Notes: generated by a model not told the origin, from the letters alone. A DNA stretch of 64,000 bases from Marivivens sp. LCG002 (GCF_030264275.1 NZ_CP127165.1:2468001-2532000); one strand, 5' to 3'; numbered from the stretch's first letter, positions 29,509 through 38,434 are shown. Translations and numbers: made by a program.

Positions 29509-29609
29509 TGAGACGGTGGAGCGTCTTGGCCCCTCCTGACACGAATCTCCCTCTTGGCCATCGTTTTCCCATCACCGGATGGAGGATCCGGCCAACAGGA
29601 GGAATTCCA

Positions 29610-31133
29610 ATGAACGATATGTCCAAGCCCGAAGCGGTTTACTTCACCTCGCCGTTCAAGGCCCGCTATGACAACTTTATCGGTGGCAAATTCGTTGCCC
29701 CGAACAGTGGTCAGTATTTCGACAACATCACCCCGATCAGCGGTGAGAAAATCTGTGAAGTCGCGCGTTCGAACAACGCCGACCTCGAAGCCGCTCTGGA
29801 CGCCGCCCATGCCGCCAAAGATACTTGGGGCAAATCGTCTGCTGCGCACCGCTCGAACATTCTTCTCAAGATCGCTGATCGTCTTGAAGAGAACCTCGAA
29901 CTTCTCGCCACCGCCGAAACCTGGGACAACGGTAAACCGATCCGCGAGACCGTGAATGCCGACATTCCGCTTTCGGTCGACCACTTCCGTTATTTTGCTG
30001 GCGTTCTGCGTGCCCAGGAAGGCACCATGTCCGAGATCGACAACGACACCGTTGCCTACCACTTCCACGAGCCTTTGGGCGTTGTCGGCCAGATCATTCC
30101 TTGGAACTTCTCGATCCTCATGGCCGCATGGAAGCTTGCGCCTGCGCTTGCAGCGGGTAACTGCATCATCCTCAAGCCCGCCGAACAGACCCCTGCCGCA
30201 ATCATGGTTCTGGTCGAGCTGATCGCCGATCTTCTTCCTGCGGGTGCGCTGAACGTGCTCAACGGCTTTGGCGGTGAAATCGGTGCGGCGCTCGCCACCT
30301 CGAACCGTATCGCCAAGATCGCCTTTACGGGGTCGACCGAAACGGGCCGCAAGATCATGCAGGCCGCAACGCAGAACCTGATCCCCGTGACACTCGAGCT
30401 TGGCGGCAAGTCCCCCAACATCTTCTTCTCGGATGTGATGGCAAGCGATGACGCCTTCCTCGACAAGGCCGTCGAAGGGTTCGTTCTCTTTGCCTTCAAC
30501 CAAGGCGAAGTCTGCACCTGCCCGAGCCGTGCTCTGATCCAGGAAGACATCTATGAAGAGTTCATCGCGCGCTGCATCGAGCGTGTCAAAGCGATCAAGC
30601 AAGGCGACCCGCGCGACATGAACACCATGGTTGGTGCCCAAGCCTCCAAGCAGCAGCACGACAAGATCATGTCCTATCTGACCATCGGCCGCGAAGAAGG
30701 CGCCGAAGTTCTGGTGGGCGGCGATGCAGCACGCTTTAACGGCGACATCGCGAACGGCTATTACATCCAGCCGACGATCCTCAAGGGCCACAACAAGATG
30801 CGCGTGTTCCAAGAAGAAATCTTTGGGCCTGTTGTGTCGGTCACGACCTTCAAGACCGAAGAAGAGGCGCTGCAGATCGCGAACGATACGATGTACGGCC
30901 TTGGGGCCGGTGTCTGGACCCGCGACGGCACCCGCGCCTATCGCTTCGGCCGCGAAATCGAAGCAGGCCGTGTCTGGGTGAACAACTATCACGCCTATCC
31001 TGCGCACGCGGCGTTCGGTGGTTACAAGCAATCGGGTATCGGCCGCGAGACCCACAAGATGATGCTCGACCACTATCAGCAGACCAAGAACATGCTGGTC
31101 AGCTACAACCCCAACAAGCTTGGTTTCTTCTGA
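29610..31133 (+). CDS. Aldehyde dehydrogenase (acetaldehyde/AcoD-ExaC type)
   Basis: A 507-residue NAD-dependent aldehyde dehydrogenase. The glycine motif [10 protein letters not shown], catalytic Glu in [12 protein letters not shown] and catalytic Cys in GEVCTCPSR are visible. The CTCPSR form and the N terminus [17 protein letters not shown] are typical of the AldB/AcoD/ExaC group that oxidises acetaldehyde and similar aldehydes. The start at 29610 has a perfect AGGAGG site 7 bases upstream. Context with an AcoR-like regulator supports a role in ethanol or acetoin-type metabolism. Confidence 0.92.
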   Translation: MNDMSKPEAVYFTSPFKARYDNFIGGKFVAPNSGQYFDNITPISGEKICEVARSNNADLEAALDAAHAAKDTWGKSSAAHRSNILLKIADRLEENLELLATAETWDNGKPIRETVNADIPLSVDHFRYFAGVLRAQEGTMSEIDNDTVAYHFHEPLGVVGQIIPWNFSILMAAWKLAPALAAGNCIILKPAEQTPAAIMVLVELIADLLPAGALNVLNGFGGEIGAALATSNRIAKIAFTGSTETGRKIMQAATQNLIPVTLELGGKSPNIFFSDVMASDDAFLDKAVEGFVLFAFNQGEVCTCPSRALIQEDIYEEFIARCIERVKAIKQGDPRDMNTMVGAQASKQQHDKIMSYLTIGREEGAEVLVGGDAARFNGDIANGYYIQPTILKGHNKMRVFQEEIFGPVVSVTTFKTEEEALQIANDTMYGLGAGVWTRDGTRAYRFGREIEAGRVWVNNYHAYPAHAAFGGYKQSGIGRETHKMMLDHYQQTKNMLVSYNPNKLGFF

Positions 31134-31156
31134 TCGAGACCCAAGCTCTCCTCCGG

Positions 31157-31185
31157 CGGGGCCCTTCGGGGCCCCGTTTCCTTTT
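31157..31185 (+). terminator. Terminator after the aldehyde dehydrogenase gene
   Basis: CGGGGCCC (31157-31164) pairs with GGGCCCCG (31169-31176) with a UUCG-like loop, followed by TTTCCTTTT. It sits between convergent genes but only the plus strand side has the T-rich tail. Confidence 0.8.
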
Positions 31186-31234
31186 GGAGAACCAGTTCAA
31201 GGAATGCGGCTCGGTGAAACCCGCGCTGTTGCTC

Positions 31235-32392
31235 TCACTTGCGATCGCGCTGGATCGAAACGAGACAATGCGACTGGCGCGGATGTCTTGCGGGAATGTT
31301 GCGCGCAAGCGTGTCGACGCGGGTCGCACTTCGAAGGACTGCGACATTCGCTCCGTTGTCCGTCTCAACTGTGCGCGGGCCATGACCAGACGACAGGCAC
31401 GACCAAACAGCCCCGCTGTCATCCGAGACGGTGTGCCTTTCGGCTGTGTCCTGTCTTCCCGCTGTTGACGTGATCTGGCCTGTGTTGACAGAGCCCTGCG
31501 ACTTCTCGGAATGGGTTATGGTTCCGGTCGCTCCCACCGTTTTCAAATTCGCAGGCTTGGGTCGCGGTCTTTGGACCGAAACGGGGGCAAGTGTGACATT
31601 CACGCTGTGAAGATCGCTCGGGGTCGGCGGAACCAGATTGGTCGGCCCGTATCCGACAAGGGGAGGCGTTGCGACAGAGCTGACCGTCTGAACCGGTGCA
31701 AAGCCCGTCACAGTCGGTGCCGTCACAGGATGCACCGTCACAATGGGGCTATACCCCGTGAAGGACGGCGACTCTACCGGAACAACAGTCAGAACAGGTG
31801 CATAGCCCGTGATCGATGGGGTCGCCTGAGGATGGACCACGACGACAGGGCTATAACCGACAAAAGACGGGGTCGGCGTCGGCGAAAGGGTAACGGTCGG
31901 GGAAAACCCCGTGAACGACGGGGCGACCAATGGCGTTACTTGAATCGCGGGACTGTAACCACTGAAAGACGGCGCAGGAATTTGCTGCACGGGCGATGGA
32001 CTTACCCCCACGAAACTTTGCTGCGGAAGAGGCCGCACGATGTAGCCGGGGCTATAGCCGGTGATATCGGGCGCTTTGGACGAGGTCACTGTCGCGACAG
32101 GGCCAAACCCTGTGAACTGTTTGGGTGCGATCGGCTGCACGACGATCTTTTGGGTAGTCACGACAGGTGCCACCAAGGCACTGCCCGTCGAGCCCGTGCC
32201 CGTCGCAGTCGCCGTCGCGCCCCCGAAGGATGATCCGACAGACCCACCACAGAGCACCGCATCGTAGTGGGGGTTACTGGTCTGGCACCAGCCGTAATGA
32301 TTGCCGTTATTGGCATGGGCCGCCAATGGCAATGTCGCCAGAATGGCGAAAACGGCAGAGCGGGCTTTAAACGTCTTTGAAGGGTTGGTCAT
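31235..32392 (-). CDS. Secreted repeat protein coupled to a TpsB-type transporter, function unknown
   Basis: A 385-residue protein with a signal peptide (about residues 1-27, ending AAHA). Mature parts: a short N-terminal segment with two Cys (GWCQTSN, AVLCGG), a Gly/Ala/Thr-rich linker, ten repeats with the core [FIV]xG[YF][SAG]P spaced almost exactly 17 residues apart (Gly at 95, 112, 129, 145, 162, 179, 196, 213, 230, 247), a basic Pro/Thr region, and a C-terminal domain with Trp330, Cys332 (VWSCLSSGHG) and Cys376 (SHCLVSI). The start at 32392 lies 10 bases after the transporter's stop, so it is likely its cargo, but there is no hemagglutinin-type TPS domain. I do not recognise the family. 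Confidence 0.75.
   Translation of the reverse strand: MTNPSKTFKARSAVFAILATLPLAAHANNGNHYGWCQTSNPHYDAVLCGGSVGSSFGGATATATGTGSTGSALVAPVVTTQKIVVQPIAPKQFTGFGPVATVTSSKAPDITGYSPGYIVRPLPQQSFVGVSPSPVQQIPAPSFSGYSPAIQVTPLVAPSFTGFSPTVTLSPTPTPSFVGYSPVVVVHPQATPSITGYAPVLTVVPVESPSFTGYSPIVTVHPVTAPTVTGFAPVQTVSSVATPPLVGYGPTNLVPPTPSDLHSVNVTLAPVSVQRPRPKPANLKTVGATGTITHSEKSQGSVNTGQITSTAGRQDTAERHTVSDDSGAVWSCLSSGHGPRTVETDNGANVAVLRSATRVDTLARNIPARHPRQSHCLVSIQRDRK
31625..32125 (-). repeat. Ten tandem 51-bp coding repeats
   Basis: The part coding for residues about 90-256 of the secreted protein. Unit length is 17 codons (one unit has 16). The protein core is well kept while the DNA has drifted, so the array is old and held by selection on the protein, not a recent expansion. 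The plus strand shows it as recurring blocks such as GGGCTATA followed by CC. Confidence 0.8.
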
Positions 32393-32402
32393 CGCGCGCT
32401 CC

Positions 32403-33896
32403 TCACCACTGCTTGGAAATCGAAACATAGATTGCCGGATCACCTTTTGCGGTGCGGGGTCCCGCGACCAGAGGCACAGCAAAATAGGTTTGACCATAGA
32501 GGTCCTGTGGCAGGGTAAAGCGTAGACCTGCTCCAAGGGATGTCGACTTGGCCGAGCTCGCTGCGGTTGCGCCGAATGCATTTGAACGCGACCAGCCGAA
32601 ATCGACAAACCCGAAGGGCTCGAAAGCGATCCCGTTCGTGACCTGATTATAACCCTCCAAGGCCAACTCGACGCTCAAGGAAATACCGCTGTCTCCCGAT
32701 ATTTCATTGAAGTCATAAGCCCGGTTCGCTCCTCGCCCCCCGAGAACAAGTTTTTCGGTCGCGGGCAAGGCGTCAGAGCTTGACTGTCCCGTCGCCTGAA
32801 ACTCGATCCGTGCAGGTTGGTCGCCAAGTGTAAGCGGATGACCGTAGCCCACGCCGAAGCGGGCATAGTTGAATGTGGTCGAAGCGGAGGTATCGCCGCG
32901 CTGGGTGCCGAAACTCAGCGATGCCGCGTACTCCAGCGCCCCGCCCTGATCAAGCCGCCGTCCATCAAGCCAGATCAGACTTCCGACGGTGGCGGTCGAT
33001 TTGAAATTCGCGGTATTATTGGTCGCGCTCGAGCTTGCGCGGCGAATTTCCCCGATTAGGTAACCATAGCGATCAACCGTCCTAACCACAGGAACACCCG
33101 CGGCAACAATCGCCGTGTTTCCATTGAGGTCGGTTTGCTGCAAAATACCCATCGCATTGTAGCGGGCCTGAAGTGTTCCGAGATAACCCTCAAGATAGGC
33201 GCCGTTTCCACCCACTGGCGCACGATAGGAAATCGCGCCCGAGAACGAAGGGTTCTTTGTCGAGAACTCGTAGGACGTTCCAAAAGTCAGCTTGAGCAAA
33301 TCCCCTGCGGTCACCACATGATAGAAATGCTGGTCGATGGTTGCGGCAAGAGCAGAGGTCGGATTTCGCCCAGGCGTGTCGATTGTAATCTGCCCCCAGC
33401 TGTCCGAAAGCTGTTCGCCGATGATCCGTAATTCCGCACCACCGTTTGGATCAGGATAGGTGATCTCTGTTGTTGCAGAAACGGTCTCGATATCATCAGT
33501 GAGCATCAAGGCGCGCTCGATCTCGTCGATCGAGACAGCGTTGTCGGTCAGAAGCGGCGCTACATATTTTGCAACGAGATCGTGGACGTCCTTGTCCACG
33601 CCCTCGATGCGCACCGACCCGACACGGCCCTCGTCGACCACGATCGTCTTGCCATCCGAGGACAATGTGACATCTGCAAGAACATAGCCGTCTTCTTGGT
33701 AGATCTGACCGATCAATGCCGCGAGCCGCTGGCCATCGATCCCGCCGTCCATAAGAGCATAGTGCGCAGCATATTGGAGAAGCTCGGCGGCATCGTATTC
33801 GTGAACCCCAACCAAGTGAAACTGTGCGGGTGTCTCTTGCGCCATCGCATTATGCGCAAAGAGCGCAATTCCGCAGGAGGCTAGCCATATCTTCAT
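32403..33896 (-). CDS. ShlB/FhaC/HecB-type outer membrane transporter (TpsB)
   Basis: A 497-residue outer-membrane protein. A signal peptide (residues 1-19, NAMAQ), a POTRA-like region (about 50-130, with DGYVLADVTLSSDGKTIVVDEGRVGSV split over two strands) and a C-terminal beta-barrel ending in an aromatic residue (SKQW) are seen. The loop motif LGGRGANRAYDFNEISGDSG corresponds to the conserved RxY motif of loop 6. TpsB proteins move one partner protein across the outer membrane. The start at 33896 (MKIWLASC) begins the signal peptide. The likely cargo is the next gene downstream. Confidence 0.88.
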   Translation of the reverse strand: MKIWLASCGIALFAHNAMAQETPAQFHLVGVHEYDAAELLQYAAHYALMDGGIDGQRLAALIGQIYQEDGYVLADVTLSSDGKTIVVDEGRVGSVRIEGVDKDVHDLVAKYVAPLLTDNAVSIDEIERALMLTDDIETVSATTEITYPDPNGGAELRIIGEQLSDSWGQITIDTPGRNPTSALAATIDQHFYHVVTAGDLLKLTFGTSYEFSTKNPSFSGAISYRAPVGGNGAYLEGYLGTLQARYNAMGILQQTDLNGNTAIVAAGVPVVRTVDRYGYLIGEIRRASSSATNNTANFKSTATVGSLIWLDGRRLDQGGALEYAASLSFGTQRGDTSASTTFNYARFGVGYGHPLTLGDQPARIEFQATGQSSSDALPATEKLVLGGRGANRAYDFNEISGDSGISLSVELALEGYNQVTNGIAFEPFGFVDFGWSRSNAFGATAASSAKSTSLGAGLRFTLPQDLYGQTYFAVPLVAGPRTAKGDPAIYVSISKQW

Positions 33897-34138
33897 TCTG
33901 CCCTCGTCACTCGAACCGATACACTTTCCAAGACGATAACAAGCCATCGCGGAATTCGAAAACTCAAATTGAAACAATGTATGCATTGCGCCTGCAGGAT
34001 CATCGAATGTGTCATCCTGAACTCGGTTGAAATCCTCTGTCTCGGCGAACAACAAGGTCCGCAAAAAGAGCGGGCTGGAAAATGCTTTTGACTCGCGATG
34101 CCTTCGGGATCAGCATTTCACCGAAGCAGTTGGGGAAT

Positions 34139-34540
34139 ATGAGTTCGATGAACCTTTACCGTCTCGCAAAATTCGGGAGTGCCTTTTTCGCGCTTGCCTT
34201 CGCAGCCTCCTGCACAAGCACACAGAGGATCGAAGCGCCGGAAGGACGCGTCTATTGCGGCGGTGGCGCAATCAAGCGGGTGATCGAATACGGCAGCGAC
34301 GGGCGACGACAGGAAAGCATTTTCGTCCACATTTCAGAAGAGAACACGCTCACAGGAGAGAAGACGTTCCGTCGCGAAGAAGGCATAACCGCCTATTCAT
34401 GGTTCGGTAGCAACGAACCCGCCCCCGAGGGGTTCGTCAAAGCGCTTTTGCTCGACAACGGTGGCGAGATGCTGGTCTTTGAGGACGGTAATCAACATTG
34501 GATCGAATACGGCGACTACACCTATCGGCAATGTAATTGA
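34139..34540 (+). CDS. Small lipoprotein, function unknown
   Basis: A 133-residue protein with a lipoprotein signal: hydrophobic helix then FAASC with the lipid-bearing Cys, followed by TSTQRIEAPEG. The mature part has Cys in GRVYCGGG and a terminal RQCN, which could form a disulfide. The start at 34139 has GGGG 5 bases upstream; 34148 is an in-frame alternative, and the ORF that begins at 34082 is probably too long. It is divergent from the TpsB transporter with a 242-base gap. I do not recognise a family. Confidence 0.65.
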   Translation: MSSMNLYRLAKFGSAFFALAFAASCTSTQRIEAPEGRVYCGGGAIKRVIEYGSDGRRQESIFVHISEENTLTGEKTFRREEGITAYSWFGSNEPAPEGFVKALLLDNGGEMLVFEDGNQHWIEYGDYTYRQCN

Positions 34541-34631
34541 TGTCCCCAAAACATCGCCAGAAGCACAAACAAGCGCGTTGCATCGCGCACCCACGCCCGA
34601 AGGCGTTACTCAATTCGGAGATTTTGGGAAA

Positions 34632-34708
34632 TGGCGGACTGGGGAGGATTCGAACCCCCGACCCCTTGATTCGTAGTCAAGTACTCTATCCAACTGAGCT
34701 ACCAGTCC
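34632..34708 (-). tRNA. tRNA-Arg(ACG)
   Basis: On the minus strand a complete cloverleaf is seen: acceptor GGACTGG/CCAGTCC, D arm with AGCTCAGTTGGATAGAG, anticodon stem CTTGA/TCAAG with loop CTACGAA (anticodon ACG), T arm GGGGGTTCGAATCCTCC, discriminator G and an encoded CCA end. The ACG anticodon, read as ICG, is the major bacterial CGN arginine tRNA. It was not tested for other copies. Confidence 0.96.
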
Positions 34709-34784
34709 GCGCTAGAGTGAGGGTGATCTATCCCTAGGCCCAAAGGTTTGCAAGAGCGAAAATGAAAGTTTTTTTCTTTTATTT

Positions 34785-36173
34785 TCAAAGGCCAGAGATT
34801 TCAGTCTTGGGGAGAGTGATTCCAAACTCGGTTCCGCTCTGATCTGTGCGGATCAGATCAAGGGTTCCGCCGTGTCCACGCACCAGTTCTGCGGCGATCG
34901 CCAACCCAAGCCCCGAGCCGCCCTTGGCGACGCCCCCCTGAAACGCGCGAAACAGGTTTTCCTGTGCGCGTTTGGGCAGACCCGGCCCCGTATCTGTGAC
35001 ACCGATATACCAAGCCCGATCCGTCTCTTCGGCATGAATATTGATCTCGCCTGATTTGCCCGTCGCCATGATCGCCTGACGGGCGTTGCGCACGAGGTTC
35101 GAGATCACGCGGTAAAGCTGTTCGTTGTCCGCGCGCACGATCATGCCTGCGGGGATATCCTCGGAAAAGGAGAGATCATACCCCCCTGCGGCCAAACGCT
35201 CTCCGTCGATGACATCCGCGACAAGCCGCGCGAGGCTCAAACGTTGCAAGGCAGGTGGCGGCTCTTGCGCCTTGCCAAAGGCCAAGGTGGTCTCGCACAG
35301 GTTCACCGCGCGGGTGATCGAATTCACAAGCTTGGGCGCAAGACGTTGAACAGCGGGGTCCTCCGATGCTTCGATCCGATCCACGAAAAGCTGGGCCGAC
35401 GTTAGGATATTGCGCAGATCATGGCTGACTTTCGCGACCCCCTCACCCAATTGAGCAAGACGCTCGCGCTGTTTGAGCGCGGCGGTAAGCTGTGTCTGAA
35501 GGCTCTGCAGCGCGATTTCCGCATCCCGTAATTCGATCACGCCAGCCGAAGGTTCGATGATCCGCCGCGCGTCCTCGGGGGCCTCGGCATAGCTTTTCAT
35601 ATGACGGATCACGCCCTTTATCGGCGACACGAGAAAGGCGCGCACCGCAAGAAACAGCAAAAGCGCCGTGATGATCGAAATCACAGCAGAGAGCGCGAGG
35701 ATGTTCACACCATAGTCCAGCATGGCGAGCCTAAGAGGCGCCTGTTCCATCGTGACTTCGATCAAGAGACCACCGTCCTGAACAGGATTGCCGATCACGC
35801 GGATGATCGGATCACCGCTCTGGACCAAGGTCGCCAGCGCATCGACGATCAAGCTCCATGCCGATGGATCGCGCAGATCATAGCTTGCCTCGACAGGCTT
35901 CGGGATCGGAGACGAAAGCGCAAGTTGCCGCACTTCGTCACGCCGAAGCACCACGTTGAACACACCTGCGTTGGCAAGAAGTTCCGCCTCGAGATCTTCC
36001 GAGATCATATCTTCGGCCAGAAGCGCAAGAGAGGCTATCTGGGCGCGTTCGAGACGCAGCAAAAGGTAGTCCTGACGATAGCGCGCAACAGAAGGCACAA
36101 AGATCAGCACCTCTGCCAGCATGACAAAGACCGTCGTCAGGATCAGAAATCGCCCCGAGAGCGAGTTAAACAT
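34785..36173 (-). CDS. Membrane sensor histidine kinase, orphan
   Basis: A 462-residue kinase. Two membrane helices (about 8-28 and 155-178) frame a periplasmic domain of about 125 residues; a HAMP-like linker follows (VSPIKGVIRHMKSY). The phosphoacceptor is in AKVSHDLRNILTSAQLF, and the ATP-binding motifs are NLVRNARQAI, DTGPGLP and GGSGLGLAI. No response regulator is next to it; its neighbour 15 bases upstream on the same strand is a flavin disulfide reductase, so they may be co-transcribed. An AT-rich hairpin (34758-34788) lies at its stop. The signal is unknown. Confidence 0.88.
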   Translation of the reverse strand: MFNSLSGRFLILTTVFVMLAEVLIFVPSVARYRQDYLLLRLERAQIASLALLAEDMISEDLEAELLANAGVFNVVLRRDEVRQLALSSPIPKPVEASYDLRDPSAWSLIVDALATLVQSGDPIIRVIGNPVQDGGLLIEVTMEQAPLRLAMLDYGVNILALSAVISIITALLLFLAVRAFLVSPIKGVIRHMKSYAEAPEDARRIIEPSAGVIELRDAEIALQSLQTQLTAALKQRERLAQLGEGVAKVSHDLRNILTSAQLFVDRIEASEDPAVQRLAPKLVNSITRAVNLCETTLAFGKAQEPPPALQRLSLARLVADVIDGERLAAGGYDLSFSEDIPAGMIVRADNEQLYRVISNLVRNARQAIMATGKSGEINIHAEETDRAWYIGVTDTGPGLPKRAQENLFRAFQGGVAKGGSGLGLAIAAELVRGHGGTLDLIRTDQSGTEFGITLPKTEISGL

Positions 36174-36188
36174 TTTGCCTCCACGTGG

Positions 36189-37562
36189 TTAGGGAAGCAG
36201 CCTTTGCACCCAGCGCACGATTGTTTTGACCATATTGCTCTCAAAGAGCCTAGGAGAGAAATAGGTTCCCGCAGCGCGTTTGTTAATCTCTCCGAGTGTA
36301 GGATATGGCAAAACCATCCCCGCTATCGCCGACATTTTAAGCTTGTTCGCGATGGCAAGCGCCCAGACACCGATCATTTCGCCTGCATCCGCCCCGACGA
36401 TCGAAACACCGATGGGGCGTCCCTTGACGATCATGACCTTGATAAAACCGTTGGTGCGTTTTGTGGCGATAGCGCGGTCAATGTGTTCGTAGTCGAATCG
36501 GACAACTTCGAGCTTGTCACCGTGTATTTCGCGGGCCTCCGATTCTTTCGGGCCGATTTGCGCGAGTTCGGGGTGGGTATAGGTGGCACGCGGGATATGC
36601 GCGTGAGAGGCCTTGGCAGGCAAACCGAACAGCATGGACCGGATGATGACGCCCGCATGGTAGCCCGCGACATGGGTGAATTGCATCCCCCCCGCAACAT
36701 CACCGATGGCATAGACACGGCGGTTGGACACCGAGCGAAGCCCCGCATCGACCTTGACCCCCTTGGGATCGAATTCAACGCCGCCCGCCGCAAGATCAAG
36801 CTTGTCAACATTCACGCGTCTTCCGACCGCCACAAGAAGATGGGTGCCGCGGATAACGTGTTCTTCGCCGTGCACTTCGACGGCACCTTCTTTGCCGGAT
36901 ACGCGTGTGACCTTCGTCTGTTCGAAAATCTCGACGCCATCATCTATCAGGCTTTGGCGCACAAGAGCGCGACATTCGGGGTCTTCGTTTGCGAGAACTT
37001 CTCCCGCTTCGACCAGACTGACGCGGCAGCCCAGCCGACGATGCGCTTGGGCCATTTCCATACCGATCGGGCCGCCGCCTATGATGACAAGGTGCTCAGG
37101 CCTATCGCGCAGATCGAAAATCGTCTCGTTGGTGAAAAAAGGAACATCGCGCAACCCATCGATGGGCGGCACGAAAGGGGATGAGCCCGTTGCAATGACA
37201 AAGCGGCGCGCCTTGATCCGTGTGTCCCCTGCGATCACGGTTTTGGGGGTCTCGAAACGGGCATAGTCCCGAATGACGGTGCACCCCAGCCCTTCGAACC
37301 GATCCTGCGAGTCCACTGGGGCGATCGTTTCGATGGTTGCTTTGACGTGATCTTTGGCGGCTGCAAATTCCAGTGGCGGGGTTTGATTGGCGGCCCAGAT
37401 CAGCGCCTTGGAGGGCACGCAGCCGAAATTGAGACAATCGCCCCCCATTTCGTGGCCCTCGATCAAAACGACCCGCGCACCCATCTGAACCGCGCCCGCA
37501 GCAACGGAAAGCCCGCCCGAGCCTGCGCCGATGACACAAATATCCGTGGAAATCGTTTTCAT
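36189..37562 (-). CDS. FAD-dependent pyridine nucleotide-disulfide oxidoreductase (mercuric reductase-like)
   Basis: A 457-residue class I flavoprotein disulfide reductase. The FAD motif GAGSGGLS, the redox-active CLNFGC pair, the NAD motif GGGPIGMEMAQ and the GDVAGG FAD segment are visible. It resembles MerA and dihydrolipoamide dehydrogenase, but there is no N-terminal metal-binding domain and no C-terminal Cys pair, so true mercury reduction is unlikely. The TVP38 membrane protein gene ends directly before its start codon (TGA next to ATG). Such pairs are common in bacteria; the substrate is not known. Confidence 0.88.
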   Translation of the reverse strand: MKTISTDICVIGAGSGGLSVAAGAVQMGARVVLIEGHEMGGDCLNFGCVPSKALIWAANQTPPLEFAAAKDHVKATIETIAPVDSQDRFEGLGCTVIRDYARFETPKTVIAGDTRIKARRFVIATGSSPFVPPIDGLRDVPFFTNETIFDLRDRPEHLVIIGGGPIGMEMAQAHRRLGCRVSLVEAGEVLANEDPECRALVRQSLIDDGVEIFEQTKVTRVSGKEGAVEVHGEEHVIRGTHLLVAVGRRVNVDKLDLAAGGVEFDPKGVKVDAGLRSVSNRRVYAIGDVAGGMQFTHVAGYHAGVIIRSMLFGLPAKASHAHIPRATYTHPELAQIGPKESEAREIHGDKLEVVRFDYEHIDRAIATKRTNGFIKVMIVKGRPIGVSIVGADAGEMIGVWALAIANKLKMSAIAGMVLPYPTLGEINKRAAGTYFSPRLFESNMVKTIVRWVQRLLP

Positions 37563-38273
37563 TCAGATGACCTTTCCGCCCCGAAGGGACTTGATCACGA
37601 TCGGCAGGACCGCAAGCGCACAGAGCCCCAGAATCGGCAAGAGAATTTGCGGCGCAAAGATCACACCCAGATCGGGGGTTTCCCCGCGATTGAAGACTTC
37701 CCCAAGCCCTGCGCCGACCGAGGTATAGACCAAGGCGCCCGGCATGATTCCCAAAAAGGTCGTGACGACAAAACGATAAAGGGGAACAGCCATCAGAGCG
37801 GGAAGAAGATTGGCGACGAAAAACGGCACGACAGGCATCAAACGGATGAGAAAGAGCATCTCCCACTGATTGCGGTCTATCCCGCCCTTGAGCCTTTGAA
37901 TCAACCCCGAGCTCGCGTCCATCCTTGCCGCAAGGCGTTCCCCGAAACCGCGCCGCGCCGCCAGAAAGATCAGCACCGCGCCGATGGTCGCGCCCGTCAT
38001 GTTGAACAGCACACCCGGAAAGACGCCGAACAGGAACCCGCCGGTCAGCGTTGCCAACGTCGCACCGGGCAAGGAAAACGTCACAAGGCCGATATAGAAC
38101 CCGATCAGGGCAAGCGCCGTAAGAAGATAGTTCTCGTCGCGAAAGGCGAGAAGCGCCGAACGGTTTTGCTGGAGCACTTCGAAGGTCAGGACATCGCGCA
38201 GTAAAAAGGCCCCCGCGACGGCGACAAAAGCGATTCCCGCGAGGGGCAACCATTTGGGGAAATATGCAGGCAT
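37563..38273 (-). CDS. TVP38/TMEM64 family membrane protein
   Basis: A 236-residue integral membrane protein of the VTT (SNARE-associated) family with about five or six hydrophobic segments. The family's conserved segments GGFLFGVFPGVLFNMTGATIGA and IRLMPVVPFFVANLLPAL are seen in part as GATIGAVLIFLAARR and RLMPVVPFFVANL. The start at 38273 (MPAYFPKWLPL) gives a proper first helix; the 91 residues upstream in frame are not conserved-looking. It is first in a unit with the disulfide reductase and perhaps the histidine kinase. Likely role: lipid or small-molecule transport, unproven. Confidence 0.85.
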   Translation of the reverse strand: MPAYFPKWLPLAGIAFVAVAGAFLLRDVLTFEVLQQNRSALLAFRDENYLLTALALIGFYIGLVTFSLPGATLATLTGGFLFGVFPGVLFNMTGATIGAVLIFLAARRGFGERLAARMDASSGLIQRLKGGIDRNQWEMLFLIRLMPVVPFFVANLLPALMAVPLYRFVVTTFLGIMPGALVYTSVGAGLGEVFNRGETPDLGVIFAPQILLPILGLCALAVLPIVIKSLRGGKVI

Positions 38274-38405
38274 CTGGGCGCTCTCATTGGCTTCAACCCC
38301 TAGATGGCCTATCCAGAGGAAAGGTGGTAGCCCTGTCACGAGGGATTGACCCGATGTTTCAGCGCGAGTTTTCCGAGTTTTTCTAAAAACCACGGTTCGG
38401 ACACG

Positions 38406-38434
38406 TTGACATGGATCGAGGCCCCCTCTATGGC
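38406..38434 (+). promoter_or_regulatory. Sigma-70 type promoter for rpmH-rnpA
   Basis: TTGACA (38406-38411), a 17-base spacer and TATGGC (38429-38434), 75 bases upstream of the rpmH start. A perfect -35 element with ideal spacing just before a highly expressed ribosomal gene makes this a strong promoter call. Confidence 0.7.

Noticed and set aside
29493-31073. 526-residue open frame opposite the aldehyde dehydrogenase
   Set aside because: Shadow of the real gene; begins and ends within it, no ribosome site, no recognisable domain.
35601-37184. 527-residue open frame on the plus strand over the kinase and reductase genes
   Set aside because: It spans two real genes on the other strand and is rich in Arg, His and Asp, as expected for an antisense frame.
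36189-37562. Mercuric reductase MerA and a mercury-resistance locus
   Set aside because: No N-terminal heavy-metal domain, no C-terminal Cys pair, and no merR, merT or merP nearby.
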